A stretch of 64,000 nucleotides of DNA from Burhinus oedicnemus (taxonomy: Eukaryota; Chordata; Aves; Charadriiformes; Burhinidae), in the NCBI GenBank assembly GCA_008921705.1, contig VFFE01007016.1, positions 864,387 through 928,386 on the forward strand, read 5' to 3'. The translations under genes and the position numbers were made by a program. Shown here piece after piece: positions 25,404 to 39,000 of this stretch (positions are counted from its first letter, which is position 1; every line of letters starts with the position of its first letter). The notes below the pieces were generated by a model that saw only the letters and a program-made list of their open reading frames with translations, was not told the origin of the DNA and made no database searches.

Positions 25404-28400
25404 CCTCGGCTCAGGTAGCCGCCGGGCCGGGCCGGGTTGCCCTTCGTGCTTCTCGCTGCCCCAGCGCACGGGGGGGGTCGCCCTCTCTTCGGCAGCACCG
25501 CAGAGACCCGTGCGGTAATATGGCGCCTTGGCGTGTGGTGGCGTGTGGCAGAGGGTGGATATCCCACACCCGGCATCAGCGGACATCCCCTTCTCTCCTG
25601 CCAGCACCTTTTCCCTCCAAAATAACCCCAAAACGCACCCAACTGCCTGGCCGTTCACTTCCCTGAGTGCCGCTGAGGAAAGCACGGTTCCCAGGCCTCG
25701 GACATTGAGGCGCCGGCTGCCCTGACAGAGGAACAACGTGCCCTCTGCAACACGCTCCCTGTTCCCGTCTTGGCTTTTCCAAAAACCGGGAGGAAATTTC
25801 TAGCAGTACCGAGGTGTCTGGATATGCCGACGGGCCCCTCGCGTGATTTTCGAGTGTGCCCAGTCTTCACCCATTCCATGGAGACGTGGAGCGCTCCGGT
25901 TTGGCTTCCACCGTTCTCTCTGCAGGCAAAGGTTTGGCCTCTTCCCGGCCCTGACCCAAAGCCAATTACATGGCTTCGTTAACTTCAACGGACTTGGAAT
26001 TGTCAGCTTGTTTTGACGACGACGTAAATCAGAGCCGTGAATTAAACACCTCGGTATTTCAGCAAAGGCAGCATCTTCCTGCAGAACACAGCGGAGCTGC
26101 GCGTAAGGCCACAGCAGGTGCGGTGCTCCCCGCAGAGCCCCTCAGACACAGCTTCCCCAAGGATTATACTCCGACCCGGTGGGAAATGCCTTTCATTTCT
26201 TTCTAAATAGAACATAACCAAACTATTTTTAGTCTTAAAGGTAAAAAATACGAACATATCCTCTGGGAGGGGGGATACATGTCAGAAACCAGCGAGTACA
26301 GAAATGCTCTGGATAACGTTAGGGTAGCATAGTAAAATAGAAAAGATAGCAACAGTAAGCAGCAGCAATCCCAAATTCATTCATTACAAAAATTGTACCG
26401 TTCCTATTACAACTGAAACGTATAAAAATATTTCCTTTTTTTTTTTTAAAAGGAATAGATCAAATAATTTCCTTCTTGCTCTAACTATGGAGTGTGGTCC
26501 AGCATTAATGCAGGAGTTCCTAAACGTGACCAGTCTATTCAGACCATCTCCTGGGCCTTCGCCCTCTCCGTACGGTCGCACGGACCAAAGTCTCCGCGTC
26601 CAGCTCTGCAGCAGCACACCTCACCCACTGCCCGCTCGACGAGCTGAAAGCAACGTGTTTGACATATCACTCAACGCAACTCGGAGTCGGAAGGGGAAAA
26701 AGGACCATCCAGCTTCTAACAGGCTTCAAGCAAATGTCTCACAGGTCTGACAGGCTTGAGAAACCCTCATCTAATTAGCGCTGTTTAGAATTAGAAACGG
26801 TTGTGGCCCATGAAAACTCCAAAAATATTGGTGTGCTGTGTATCCCATTGGAAAAAAAAAGGGTAATGCCAACAGCTTTTTTCTCCTAAATGGTAGCAAG
26901 TCAGTAGATATTACAGACATCTCTTTTGCAAGTATGATTTTATTACTTTTCCCAAATACAGCTAGGACTTTATGCTTTACGCCATCCTCACTGATGCATT
27001 TTATAAATAAGCAGAGCAAAAATGCTAAAATGGGCTATTTAACACGTTAGGACCAAATAAACATATTTCTGCTGATATTCTAAAATATAACATCAACTTT
27101 AATAGCTTTTGACTAGGACAGGATTTTCATATGAGTATTATCAACATAGCTAAAAAGAAATCTTATCATTCACAAATAGCATTAAGTGTCAGAGAGTTCA
27201 CAGCCACGCAGTATGTGCACAAGAACAAGATATACAAGGGTACAAGATATAAGACCTCAACTCTCCAGCCTTCTTCAAGAAAAGTTCTTACTTTTCTGCA
27301 GGAGGACAGCTGAACGACAGCCAATTCTGTTTTCTTCCTTTTTTTTTTTTCCCCCCTCTTTTTCACAGTGCCAGCAAGGATGAGGAAGAAATTATTTTAA
27401 AGCCTGGTGGTCTAACATATTTCACCTCCAGTTCAAAACAACCCAAAGACAAGGAGCGGAGAGACCTCGCTGGGGGTGAGAGATCTCTCTGCGTAAACCA
27501 CTTATGCCACAGAGTTTATGCAATTCGGCTCTAAAACGCTCAAGGCTGGAATCTGTCCTGCAGATGTTATTGCTGCCACGGGCCGCTGGATAGATAGAAA
27601 AACCCCACCAGGCTGCGAGTCCAAGTACCTTTTGTCAGCAAAATGATGGACACGGAATAGAAGCAGATGCAGCAAGCACTCCGCGCTGAGATCTTGTTTG
27701 ACAGCGTTGATGTAAATCAAACTGAACAAAACGTTTTGGAACAAATGACAGAAAAAGCTGGATGCTATTAAATGGGGGTGTAAGCTCCGGAGTATCAGCG
27801 CCGTGCGGGGGACAGAGGGTAAGTGGGAAAGGGGGCAGGCTCAGCAGCGCTGGTGTGCATGCCTCTCTCACAGCCATTTGCTGCGGAGACAACTGGATTA
27901 AATTACAGTAGAATGAGGATTTGGGATTACAGAGAAACAGAGGCATCAACAGTTTTCATTTCTCCCCCACCATTATTTATAATGATATGGGAAAATATGA
28001 AAATGAAGAGTAAAATGAATTCAGCAAACTAGGAATAGGAGACAAACCGCAGGATCTGGCACTAGCCATACTTTCCATAGCAGGGCACTTCAGTCTGTTG
28101 TACCACGGCTGGAAGCAGCGTTTGCATTTCTTAGATGTCTCGCATCTCTCATTCGATCCTATTCAGGTAATTCTTGATTACATGACAAGACGACAGTTAT
28201 CAACACTCTTGTGTTTAGATTATAGCAGCCTTTTTCCCTCACCACACCAATAGGTACTCTCTTTTGCCAAAGCAAAATGAACAGACAAGCCACTGCTGCG
28301 ACATCCCAGGAATAAAAACTAACTGTAAATCACCCTTGCATGGAAAGCAGTTCTGCAATCAACCAAAGCAAACTGCAAATGTCAGCTTGTTAGCTGGTAA

Positions 28401-31400
28401 TCCTGCTGAAAAGTAACCCTGAGAGCTGTATTAGCATTGGCTAACTTGCTTTGACAGTGGCTGTGCTAAAGAATCACTGGGCCAAACAGGCAAATGAGAG
28501 ATGTTCCAAATTAAAGACAACGGAGATAAAAGGACTAGTTTAAACCTCCAAAATAAGGCAACCCTGTCCCCTTGAGACCATCAGGCAGTCTCAGAAAGCA
28601 CTCCTAGAAATGTACCATTTTTCATTCTTCCCAAGCTGACTCCAGACATCCTTACTGCTGACGTGATACTTGCAATGAGAGCACCTTTTAGAACAGCAAT
28701 CCCATACCCCTGGCTCTTTTTATTCACTATGAGATGAAATAATTCAGCTTTTAATATACTGTGAAGCGAGGAGTCTTCCCCTGACTGTCAGACCTAATAT
28801 GCCTTATGAAAGGTTTTAGCCAACAATGCAGATTAAAAAGAAAAAAAAAAAAAAAAGGCAAGTTTGAACTCAAAGTGCCAGCAGATGGATGAGTTACCCT
28901 CTTGAGACTAGGGACTAAATTACGGGCAGTTAGAGGGAGGTCAGCGAGACAACTGTGTCTCAGCACTCAGCTGCCACCATTAGGCAACTCCTCCGCCCCG
29001 CTCACCTCTGCCGCTCCATAAACTCTGCCGTTACATCAAGCCATGCCTCCTTCCCGCTGAGCTAGGCTGTGCCTCTATTAAGATTACCCTTCCTCTCCTC
29101 CCAGGCCTTCCTCTGTATTTTTCTGCTGAAAGTCAAAGGAAATAACAAAGCCAGGGCTGCTCTCCAGCCTCCTCCAGATTTCGTTGCCCCCTCCACGACA
29201 GCGCAGTCCCCAGCCTCCACCCTTCCCAGCAAAGCCACGTTGCCAGAGCTCTTCCCAGTTGACTTCTCCTCCTGGCTTGAAGGATTTCCCTTGAGTGGAG
29301 GCAGCTGCAGACAGGAACAAACATTTGGGTCTTCATCGCTTTCCTCTGTAGTCCTCCTAGGGACTTTTGGGTTTAAAGAAAGCCACAACCAGGGCCAGCA
29401 TAAAAAGCTTTAAGGAAACTCAAAGAAATCATATGAAAAGCTTAATTCTGTCATTTCCAGTCCTGAGGCAATGCTCGCTCTCTCTCATGTTCTACCAGTC
29501 TTTTTATACTTGGTGAGTTCCAGGGAAATGGGCGGAAGATGTGGAAATCCTATCGCAAAACCACCTGCCCGCTCCTTTCCTTTCCCCAGAGAGCCGCACA
29601 GAGAACATTCTATTATTTAGTTAATTGCAAAGAAACAATTACAAAGGAACTCGGCAAATTCTCTCTAATCACAGCGAGACCCATTGCAGTTCAGTAAGTT
29701 CAGCAAATTAGCAAATAAGTGAATATAAAAAGGAAAGAATAACAGAGCTCAAATTGCACTTTGTTCATTTGTTTTGTCACTCACAGTTTCTGTTCAATTA
29801 TTTAAGATATTTCTTCATAACATTCTAGTACATTTTGTATAGTAATGAAGGTTTACTAGCATAGAAATGCAATACGTGGCTATTAAATATCTGCCAAGAG
29901 GAGGAAGAAAACTGCCAATTCTATGTGTAAATTACAGAGACCCTGCTCAGGAAAAACTTCCAGGTTAGATAAATAGAAGGTTCTGCCACAAATTGTATAA
30001 GATACAAACAAGAGTTATTGCTAGATAATGACAATGCTAAGTAATGTTTGCACAGAACGTTATAACTTGTACTACAGGCATTCCTGGTCAATCCCCTGTT
30101 TATTAAAAGCTGCTCTAATTTTCCATGCATATAACTTAAGGCCATTTAAACATAGCCTTTTCTTACAGCAGCACTGTAATCAAATGACAAATTTTACGGT
30201 ATTTCAGTGGTATTTCATATTACAGGGAAGACTTTCAAGCTCTGTTACATTACTGACGCAGAGCTTCATCTCTGCAGAGCTGATGGACTGAGGAGGGGCA
30301 GAGGAGCGAGATCCAGGTGTGATATTATCGGGCTGATAGCGAGGGAGGTAGGACAGCCCTTTACAACAGGCATGATGTCCCTCCTGGTTCTTCCCAGACC
30401 ATTTTGAGCATCAAGATTTTATGACACATCTGTTCACGGTACCAAGAATAGAAGCCCTAAAGGGGCTTGTGCAGTACCCGGCGCAAAGCATCTTTGAAGC
30501 TTGCTGGCTAAAAACCTACAAATAGTAGGGGAGCTGTTACACTCTGAGCAACATCTTGAGAGGGGAAGTTTTGTTTATGCACAGCTCCGATGAGGGGAAC
30601 AACATGAACGCTTTCCTGGAGACCAGAAAAGGTGTACGAATATATATGCTATCAGATCTGAAAAAGGTAATTAGGACAGCCAGACAGCGGAAGGGGCAAG
30701 AAGAGCAGGGTACAACTTAATCAGTAGACCACAGCAGTGTATAGTTAATAAGAACACGGCAACACTCGCTGTTCAAGGCTATTCCTTTGAGCACAGCGAG
30801 GACGGAATGAGTGCTAAAGGCCATGTATAAACAAGAGCCAACGTGCCTTACTCACGTCTGAAAATAGGGCAAACATTCAGAAACTGATGTCAGCGCTGTC
30901 TCTACCAGGCAAAGAACCACATCAGCAAATGTTAGAAGGAAATGTCGGAGGAACTGATGCAGCACCAGACCACCAACCATGCCTGAAAATCCTCCCCTAA
31001 TAACCTGGGGTCTAACACAGATATTTCGCTCTTTGCAGGTCTTAACAATGCCTGCAGAATGAATGAAACTGGGGGGTTTCTGCCCTTAGAAGTTCATGTA
31101 GGGAAAGCAATTAGCTGACAAAACTACCATAAGCAGATGCTGCAAAGCTTGAAAGAGTCAAGGGCACTCTGACTTCAGATGAAGCCAAAGTATAGTTTAA
31201 TACAACAACTAGTGTGAACACTTAATTGCTTTCAAATGAATTCAAGACCAGTCTGCTCCAAGAAATTGTATCAAAACTTTTCCATTCATGCCGCATGGCT
31301 TACCTCCAGCGTTTAAGATTTAAAACTGAAGTTTCTGCTAAGAAATCCAGAGCATATGTCAGTGGAGCAGAGAGAAAAGAACAAAAAAGTGAGATTTAGA

Positions 31401-34400
31401 TAATATATTCATCAAACGCAGATTGTTTGTTTCAGTCTTGTACTCATTATAGCTGTTGTAGTCCTACAACAAGGACTCTGCTTGATAGGAAGATGACTAC
31501 AGGATTCCCATGTCTTCACAGTGGTTAGCAGCGTCTTCTCTCTTTATGAAACAGCATAAGGCTTGTTTTCCTGGGAGTCCCCAAAGGCTTTTTCAGGGGA
31601 CCTGGAAAGGAATGCATATGTCCTAGTTCCTTCCACCAGAGCTTCACAAACAGCAGCAATAACCGAGGTAAGGGGATACACTATAAGCAAACTGGACAGT
31701 CTTCAGAACCCTGTAGACTCCTCCCCACAGGTGACAGCAGCCCAGTTTCACCCACTCCTCCGCATGTCTAGAGCACTACCAAACCCTAGCACAGGGAGGG
31801 CTCTGTGAACTCTGAGTTCAAACGCTGGTTATCCATTCTGCACCCCCTTCTACAAAAGGCTTCTGAGAAATATCCATCAGTAACGTATCTAGGCACGAAC
31901 AGTCACCACAATGACTTCTTTGAATCTTTTATCTGAATTTCACTGGTCTGGTAACTGGTCAGTGTGACTGTTGCAACCAACAAGCAAGCAGCACAACAAC
32001 AGCCAAAGAGGCATAAATGAAACCTGCTGTACCGTGCACAAAGCCAGGTATGTTTAAGGCAATGGCGTGGCTTTTAGTTATAGAACTACTTGACAGGATT
32101 TCTTTTCCGAATAAAACACTGGAAGCCAAGACTTCAGTCTTGGCAAAAACCTCTCTCAATTCCACTGGGCTTTGGTCAAGAATATCGTTCGCTCCTGATG
32201 GGACAATCTTCAAGGTGTACTAAAGAAGAAATTTCACACCCTACATGTTTAAGAGTTATTCTGTTACTCCTGGCTCAGGAAAACAGAGGTAAAAGGTCAG
32301 CCTAGGTGCAAAGTGAAAACAACAGGAGCATGCAGCAGAGGCCAAGGGAGCAATGCAAATAAAGCAACTGCAGCAGAAATGCATGAACAATTAATTTACA
32401 AACTTTATTTGAAAGTTCAGCAATTAGGAGAAAATACATTGCAATTGTTTTAGCTTTTAGAAGATCCCAATACAAATTACATAGAAGACTTGCACAGTTC
32501 TAAATATTAAAAAGATCATAAAAATTAATTCCTCTCTCATATGCCAAGATTAATCCTTTTCCATTTCAACTATATTAAAAGTTGCCTGTGCAGGGAGTAC
32601 TTTTATAGCTATGCAGAAAACAACACAGTTTTCAGGTCTTGATGCCTCAGTAAAGATTTACAGGCATAGGCACTTAGGGGCAAAAAGAGATGAAGAGAGA
32701 TAACATCCCATGAAAGTCAGATCTCTATGTTCACACAAGATCTCTAACTAAAGGCTACTGTAAATTGCAGAAGGTCTTAAGTAGGCAACATTATCCCATA
32801 TCAGTAGAATGGAAAGCGTGCTGTTAGATTACGCAGGATACAGTGGAGTTTAATTTTAATTCAAGACCTTGACGCCCGCCCCCACAAGGTTACCAGTGTT
32901 TTCTACAGAAGACGTGTTTTTCAGAAACTGAATATATTAGTATTGGCCTATCTTGACAGGTTTGAGCCACACCAATTTTTCCTGTCCCCAGCTCCCCGTA
33001 AAGGAAAAAACACAATTTATTAAAAAATTTACTTTTTCTTCCTTCCTTGTTCCACACTTCTTCCCAGATTCACAGGTGCTGGCATTCAGATGGATAACCA
33101 CAGAATGAAACCTAGTGTCAATTACTACTGCTTTCACCACATTCCATTACAGTATATAACAAAACAACATTAAAGACTACTAATACTGTGGAGGCTTCTC
33201 TTTCTACTGTACCACACCAAACTTTTCACATGCAGGGAGCATATAGTTATCTTCCAAGCTAAGATCAGAGTTTGAAGTCTGGCTCAAGTTAAGTATCAGA
33301 TTTTTGATGGCAGACTCAAATTTAGGAAGCTCTAGACACATTTTCATTCATCCCAGAAAACGTTCGCTCCTTTGCACCCTGATTTCTGTCTGTGCCTTTG
33401 GGTCATACCAAGATACTATCTCCCCTCTACCCCAGAGCTTCCCTATTGACAGCACTACTGCTAGTCACGTGCTCAGTTAAAACGCAAGTCTTTCTGCTCT
33501 GTATCTACTTCCTAATATTTCATATTGGTTATTACAGCACAGTAAAGTAAAAGAATGTCATCTTCATTCTATTTGCTGTCCAAGTACCTCCCTATAGGGT
33601 AACAGCTAAGTAGGTATTTTATATCAGTCTTGGTCCTGAACACTACCTGCTCTCCCCGTAACGTGTCAGCGTCCTCAGCTCTAGTTACTCTCTCTGGAGG
33701 TATCCATGACAGTCACAGTTACAGACCTGAAATAGTATACGTAAGCAACTCAGTATAGCTCTGCTTCCATTTAGCAAAATGACTCTTTTTCATAACATGA
33801 CTTCCAGAAAAAGAGGGAAAGAGGTCTCAGCTTCTGCCAAGAGGATTCTATCCCTTTTAGTCGTTTATTTTAGATTTATTTTTTTTAATCCTTTCTGCAG
33901 ATGACAGTCATGTGACCAAAGTACCACCAGGAAAAATTTACCCAACAGGAGCGTATATGACATTTTTCAGACTGCTTTGGGTATGGAGAGCTCCCAAAAC
34001 TGCCTTTGGAAATAGCACAGGCAGCATTTCCACTGATGGGATTAAATGAAATCAGCTGCATTGTGCTGCAGCCATCCAGTTTCCTCTTTGGCTGCAAGTA
34101 CTGGCATGAACTATGATAAGCTTCAGATAGCATTTCATTGAAATCAAAGAACCGAGACAGCTCTGACTTATTAGTATTCTGTGAAACTGTGGCGACTGAT
34201 TTTTAATTTAAAAAAGAAGGAAAAGGTGATAAAAATCTTATATTTAAAAGTCTGCTTTCTGTTTACAGGAGTCTTTATTACTCCTTGATGACAAAGAAAC
34301 CATTAGGGTCTCCACAAAAACTTCACTGTGTGTTTGTAAAATTAAATTCTCTTTCCCGTAAATATCATATAATTTATCGCGTTCACCTTAAACACCCCCC

Positions 34401-34823
34401 CACACACACACATTGTAATGGCTATGAAGGATGTTGGGATGATAGTAGGAACTGTAAGGTCTTCCTTCCAGTCAGGAAGGGGTACAGTCTGCAGAAAAGA
34501 TCTGGGAAGACCCCTCTGACCGTATTCTCCACAGCCCATTATGTCTTTGAGCCTTCCATGGACAACAATATTCTCAAACAGTGTTATTTCTGGGTGTAGT
34601 CTTAATTTCTATTATAATCCAACCTACCACTTCTGCTCCTAAACCGAACTGCATGGGTTAGGTTTTGAGTATTCTTCTCATCCCAACCTGTATCCCTCAA
34701 AATAGAGCTGGGAGGGCCCATGCTTTCCAGCACTCAGCCTCGTAGCTTTACCTGATGACAGAAGATGGCTGTATAGTGTGATCCTTCTCCCAGCCTCTGA
34801 CTGGACTTACCGTGCACTCTCAG

Positions 34824-34877
34824 TATATATACACACACACACACATATATATATGTATGTGTGTATATATATATATA
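34824..34877. repeat. (TA)n(CA)n(TA)n compound microsatellite
   Basis: Alternating pyrimidine-purine sequence: TA repeats, then about eight CA units, then TA, 'gtatgtgtgt' and TA again. The CA and TG parts are complementary, so the tract could fold back on itself. It is a likely length-variable marker in the intergenic region. Confidence 0.9.
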
Positions 34878-35425
34878 AAAATAATGTGTGCATATGCAAA
34901 GTAGTACTGAGAAGAGAGATCAACAACAGCGAAGCAACATTAGACTTAAACCTCCCTATTAATGCTCGGCGTATGAGCAATCTAGTTAGGTGAAAGTTTC
35001 AGACAGTCAATTGATGTAAGCTAAAACAGGACATAAAGCAACATATCTCCTACATCAAATGTTTTCACATATTAGAGATGACCCTGCATAATCCACTCAT
35101 ATTTGTGATACGTAAGCAGAAAAAGCAGTCACAAGGGCATCCTTCACAGAACGCTCCTGCTATTACGTACCTTCTCTGACAAACACAAAAAATTGATTAC
35201 GTGATCGGACATTTCAAATACAAAATACTACTATACCTATCATAGCAAGCACACTTGGAAAAAGCAATAAATAAGAAAACCCTGCTGATACAGTAGGCTT
35301 AGATAGCTCTATCACAAAGACATGGCTTTCTAAAAGCCTTTACAAGGTCTGCACAGACTGTAAGTGTTCGGTATAAAAATAAAAAAAAATTAAAATGTGA
35401 CACAGTAAAATCTTTAATTAGAGAG

Positions 35426-35517
35426 GACCTGGTAACAAATACAATCTGTTCCCCCTCACATACACAGGCTGGATCTGGTAACAAATACAAGCTGCTCCCC
35501 TTCATGTACACAGGCTG
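35426..35517. repeat. 46-bp tandem duplication
   Basis: Two adjacent copies of a 46-base unit (35426-35471 and 35472-35517). Both contain 'tctggtaacaaatacaa' or a one-base variant and end in 'acacaggctg'. Several substitutions separate the copies, so the duplication is not recent. It lies just beyond the likely end of the IQCE transcript. Confidence 0.85.
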
Positions 35518-35607
35518 AAAATTGCAGCCATGTCATTAATCACTTTCCGAATAATCGAGTATTTCAGTTGACCTGGAACAAAACTTTGACATGAAATAGC
35601 TTAAGGC

Positions 35608-35613
35608 TTTATT
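35608..35613 (-). terminator. Candidate IQCE poly(A) signal (AATAAA)
   Basis: AATAAA reads on the minus strand about 320 bases downstream of the IQCE stop codon. It is the nearest canonical hexamer that I noticed after the stop and would give a short 3' untranslated region. Other signals further downstream could be used instead. Confidence 0.45.
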
Positions 35614-35930
35614 GCTTTCATTCAAATTTGGCAATTGAATTTATAATCCTCATTGTCAGGAAAAATATTAAAGTGTTCTGGTTTAGTTTTTAAACGCAAA
35701 CTCTCTCTGCATACCAGGAGGGCAAGGTTAACAGTCAGTGTCTTTTAGCCATAAAGTCTGCAGAGATGACATATCAAACAATTACTCATTTATAGCTAGA
35801 ATAATGACAATTGTCATTAAAAATGGGCTGATATTGCCCCTTTTTTCATCTTTGATATGCTTTATCTTGGTAGACATATTTTTGTTTGTGAATCGAATAA
35901 TTCACTATCACCAGAGCCTGTTACCAAAAC

Positions 35931-36061
35931 TTAGAAGTGGGTGTAGTTTTTCTTCATCTGCAGCAACGGAGAGACAATGACGATATCATCTGAATCGTCT
36001 GAGTGAGTTTCATCCACAGACAGCGAGGGAGGAGTCTGCGATTGCTTCTCAGAGGACCTGG
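35931..36061 (-). CDS. IQCE: IQCE last coding exon (acidic C-terminus, stop codon)
   Basis: The exon begins after TTTCAG in phase 1, encodes about 42 residues and stops with TAA at 35931-35933. The segment HSDDSDDIVIVSP matches the conserved human C-terminus (SDDSDDIVI). The core IVIV preceded by acidic residues and serines resembles a SUMO-interacting motif, which is an inference. The protein ends in a basic-aromatic tail (KKNYTHF). Confidence 0.95.
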
Positions 36062-39000
36062 CTGAAATAATTACAAAGGAAACAAAGCCATCAATAAACA
36101 ACATTGACAAAAACAAGCCCTTGTGGGAAGTGTAATATTCTCTGAGCCATTAAGTTTCCAGAATTACCTGCAGTTATGAATAACTCTGATCTATCTTTTC
36201 CTGCATATAACTATTCTCGTTCCTCTTTAATGAAAGAGCATGCAGGGCAAGCATTGACTTACTGACCACACATGATTTGTCTTATTGTCTTTAAATCTTT
36301 GCAAGTGGTTACACACCACAAAGTAAAGCAATTCGATACTGAACCATTTCAGGTCATAAAAATAAATATTTATTAGATGGCCAGAAAAGGAATATTTGAC
36401 CCAAGCAAGCTCAAGCTAAGCAGAACGGTCATAATGAGAACTTCAGTCAGATATAGATAGAGAACAGAAGCTCTCTGTGACCGTCTTTCAGCCTTGTATC
36501 TGTAAAATACAAAAAAATATTATTCACATGCTGTACTACCTTACTTAATGACAATAAAAATGGTGACCACACCATGGTGTTTTTTTTTTTTTCCTTAATC
36601 TTTTGCTTCTTTGCTGTTTTTCTGTGTGCATGGTTCTGTCCATCTCATTGATTCCAGCATTTGAAGAAATGTTCAGGGCATGAACAGATAGAACCCTGAC
36701 AATTCCAGTAAATACTGGAAAATCAGAGGGATAAACTGGATACATATAAGACCCCTAACATCTGATGAGTAGAACCAGCAGCTTGTATCTCCTCTGCAAG
36801 AGATCTATAAACTAAACGATGACATCTATTAATACCTTCTAGCACAGTATCTTCCCCTCAGCTATTAATACCTCCTAGCACAATATTCTCCCCACAGGTC
36901 CACTTATTTTTCAGTTGAAAATATACAGTCTCTGAAAACACTGTCTCCCAGAGAAGAAAGCAAACCAAGAAAACTTGTAGTAGAAAGAAGATACAGACAA
37001 GTAAGAAGCCATACACTGAGATTTTGACACTGAAATGGAAGGGAAAAATGGAGGGGACGCAGAGAATATTACTTGGGGAGAACAACAGACGTGCCATGGC
37101 TCTCATAGTGAAAGAAGAGGTTCCTGACACAGAAAAAAACCCCTCCTGGTATGGAAGAGGAGGCATACACAGCAACTGGAATGTGGAATAAAGAAAGGGG
37201 ACCACAACCAGCCCAGAAATAGGAAGAGAGTGACAGAGAGCCTGTGAATGGAACGGAGGGATGCAGGGAGGCCATTACGTTGACGTCAACCTACAGAAGC
37301 AAAGGAACGTGACTTTCTAGTTCAGTGAAATTCTTCTCTGCATCAGTCAACAAATAATATAAGAGTTTATCAGGAAGATTTATGAGCCAGCAGTACTGGT
37401 GATAAGGATGAGAAAAGAGAACTTCCAGAAGCAGGCATGATAACTAGAAGATGCAAACCAAGAATAAACAGATATTATACATGAAATAGCTTAATATTGT
37501 CCATAACACTCTTGATTATATCCTGTTCTTGATGTCTGAGATTTTCTTGTCCTCTTCTTCAGGTTAATATACTTCAGAGTGACAACTTTATATTTGTGCT
37601 TGTGAAGGGGTAAACACTGATTAGACTTAAGGGTCGTATGTAAATTCGTTATGATTTCAAAAAAGCCTCAAATAAAGTTAGCAGTTGTATCCAGAGTGGC
37701 TAGTGATATGCAGAGAGAAACGTTGCCCTTATTCAAGATTGCTGTGCATTTACAGAACATGTTCTTCCTTCCTGTCACTCCTCTGACAGAAAGAAACAAA
37801 ATGCTAAGTTTCACAGACTGAATTGTTATTATCTGTTCCATTTCATGGGAAGCAGCAGAAATAGCTTTACAAATCTCCAAGTACTGCCCACATTCTGAAG
37901 GCAAGCAAAGCAGTGTTGAATACTACGTGACTTTTTTTGGGGGGTGGGGGGTATTTATTTATTTTTTTAGAAAACAGAGACATCTAACCTGATACAAACA
38001 ATGAATTAAAAGTCTGCAATGCTAGACCAGGATTATATAAATTTATTCCAGCAGATACATAAGGTTTTTTTAAAAACACATTTTCATCTTTCCCATTCCT
38101 CTCAAAATAATGCCGAAAGGCTCGTAAAATTAAATGACTTACTGCAATATATACTTTCACTGAAAGTTTGAGATCATTGCACAATCTAGAGGTCACAAAA
38201 TGCAAGTTTGGACTTGGGACAAATGCAGCAAGAGCTTGTTCAACAGCTGCATGATTTAAAGCTAAAGGAATTTGATTGCTTTAAATCACTCAGCTGTTAA
38301 ACAAGCTCATGTATGTTCCAAGCTGCAGGATAACCAGTGAAATACATTACATCAAAACCCAATTTTGCTAGTGGATTTTCACATCAGTCATGAGCTAGGA
38401 ATGACAGATGTTGGACTTTTAGTTAACTTTAACCTGTTCAAGCTACGTGAATTCAAATGGCAAAAAAACTGCTATAACCAAACAGATTGCCGAGGTGTCA
38501 CATTTCTTCATAGAGGATGCTCTCCTTCCTTTATTAAGTTTTTCCTGATTTGCCTTTTGGGAGAGTTTGGTTAAACCCTCCAATGCACCAAGACCTAATA
38601 TTTCACAGAGCTACTTAGTGCAAGAGTGTCTTTTGGGCAGTTGTGCAGTTACAGAAGCACATACCCAGTATGCCTCTTCACAACCTACCTAGATACATTC
38701 TATCCTCATCCCAGATTTTGAAAAAGTCTCCCATATTCTTAAGATTAGCAGCAAATATAACCAGCTTTGCCTAATATTCACCAGAAAAGGGCCACAAGGA
38801 AGAAAGCTTGAATGCTTATGGTCTCCTTTCTATCCCTTCTGGTATAAATTCTTCCAGAACTTCTTCACTCATTACTTTGTCATCATAATCTGCAATGAAA
38901 GTTAGCTATGCGATGACTGTGCTCTATTAGTATTCACACCATTGCATTTACCAGACTAGCTTCATCTTATACCCTTCTTTGGGTCTTAGAAGCGCTTCTT

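Larger units (their letters stand above)
24340..25530. promoter_or_regulatory. CpG island / promoter region of TTYH3
   Basis: Base composition changes abruptly to very G+C-rich with frequent CG dinucleotides across about 1.2 kb that contain TTYH3 exon 1. This is the usual form of a TATA-less vertebrate CpG-island promoter. On the minus strand upstream of the start codon there is a CCAAT box (plus-strand 'attgg' at 25324-25328, about 230 bases before the ATG) next to G/C boxes. No TATA box is visible. Long open frames in this island on both strands are caused by low stop-codon density and are not called as genes. The island edges are judged by eye. Confidence 0.8.
25531..35930. other. Intergenic region between TTYH3 promoter and IQCE 3' end
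   Basis: About 10 kb without a recognisable gene on either strand. The open frames are short, lack splice-compatible neighbours and match nothing I know. Features seen are a run of T and C around 27340-27358, an A run near 28841-28856, a TA/CA microsatellite at 34824-34877, a 46-bp tandem duplication at 35426-35517, and a candidate poly(A) signal for IQCE at 35608-35613. The part nearest IQCE (about 35600-35930) is probably IQCE 3' untranslated sequence. Distal regulatory elements for TTYH3 could lie here but cannot be proven from one sequence. Confidence 0.7.

Noticed and set aside
24962..25666. 234-residue open frame on the plus strand across the TTYH3 promoter
   Set aside because: It lies antisense to TTYH3 exon 1 in a CpG island. 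Its composition is Pro/Ala/Arg low complexity caused by high G+C, with no domain or homologue I recognise.
27335..27370. Strong pyrimidine tract plus CAG resembling a plus-strand splice acceptor
   Set aside because: It is followed by no open frame of note and no donor with matching homology. Simple T/C sequence explains it.
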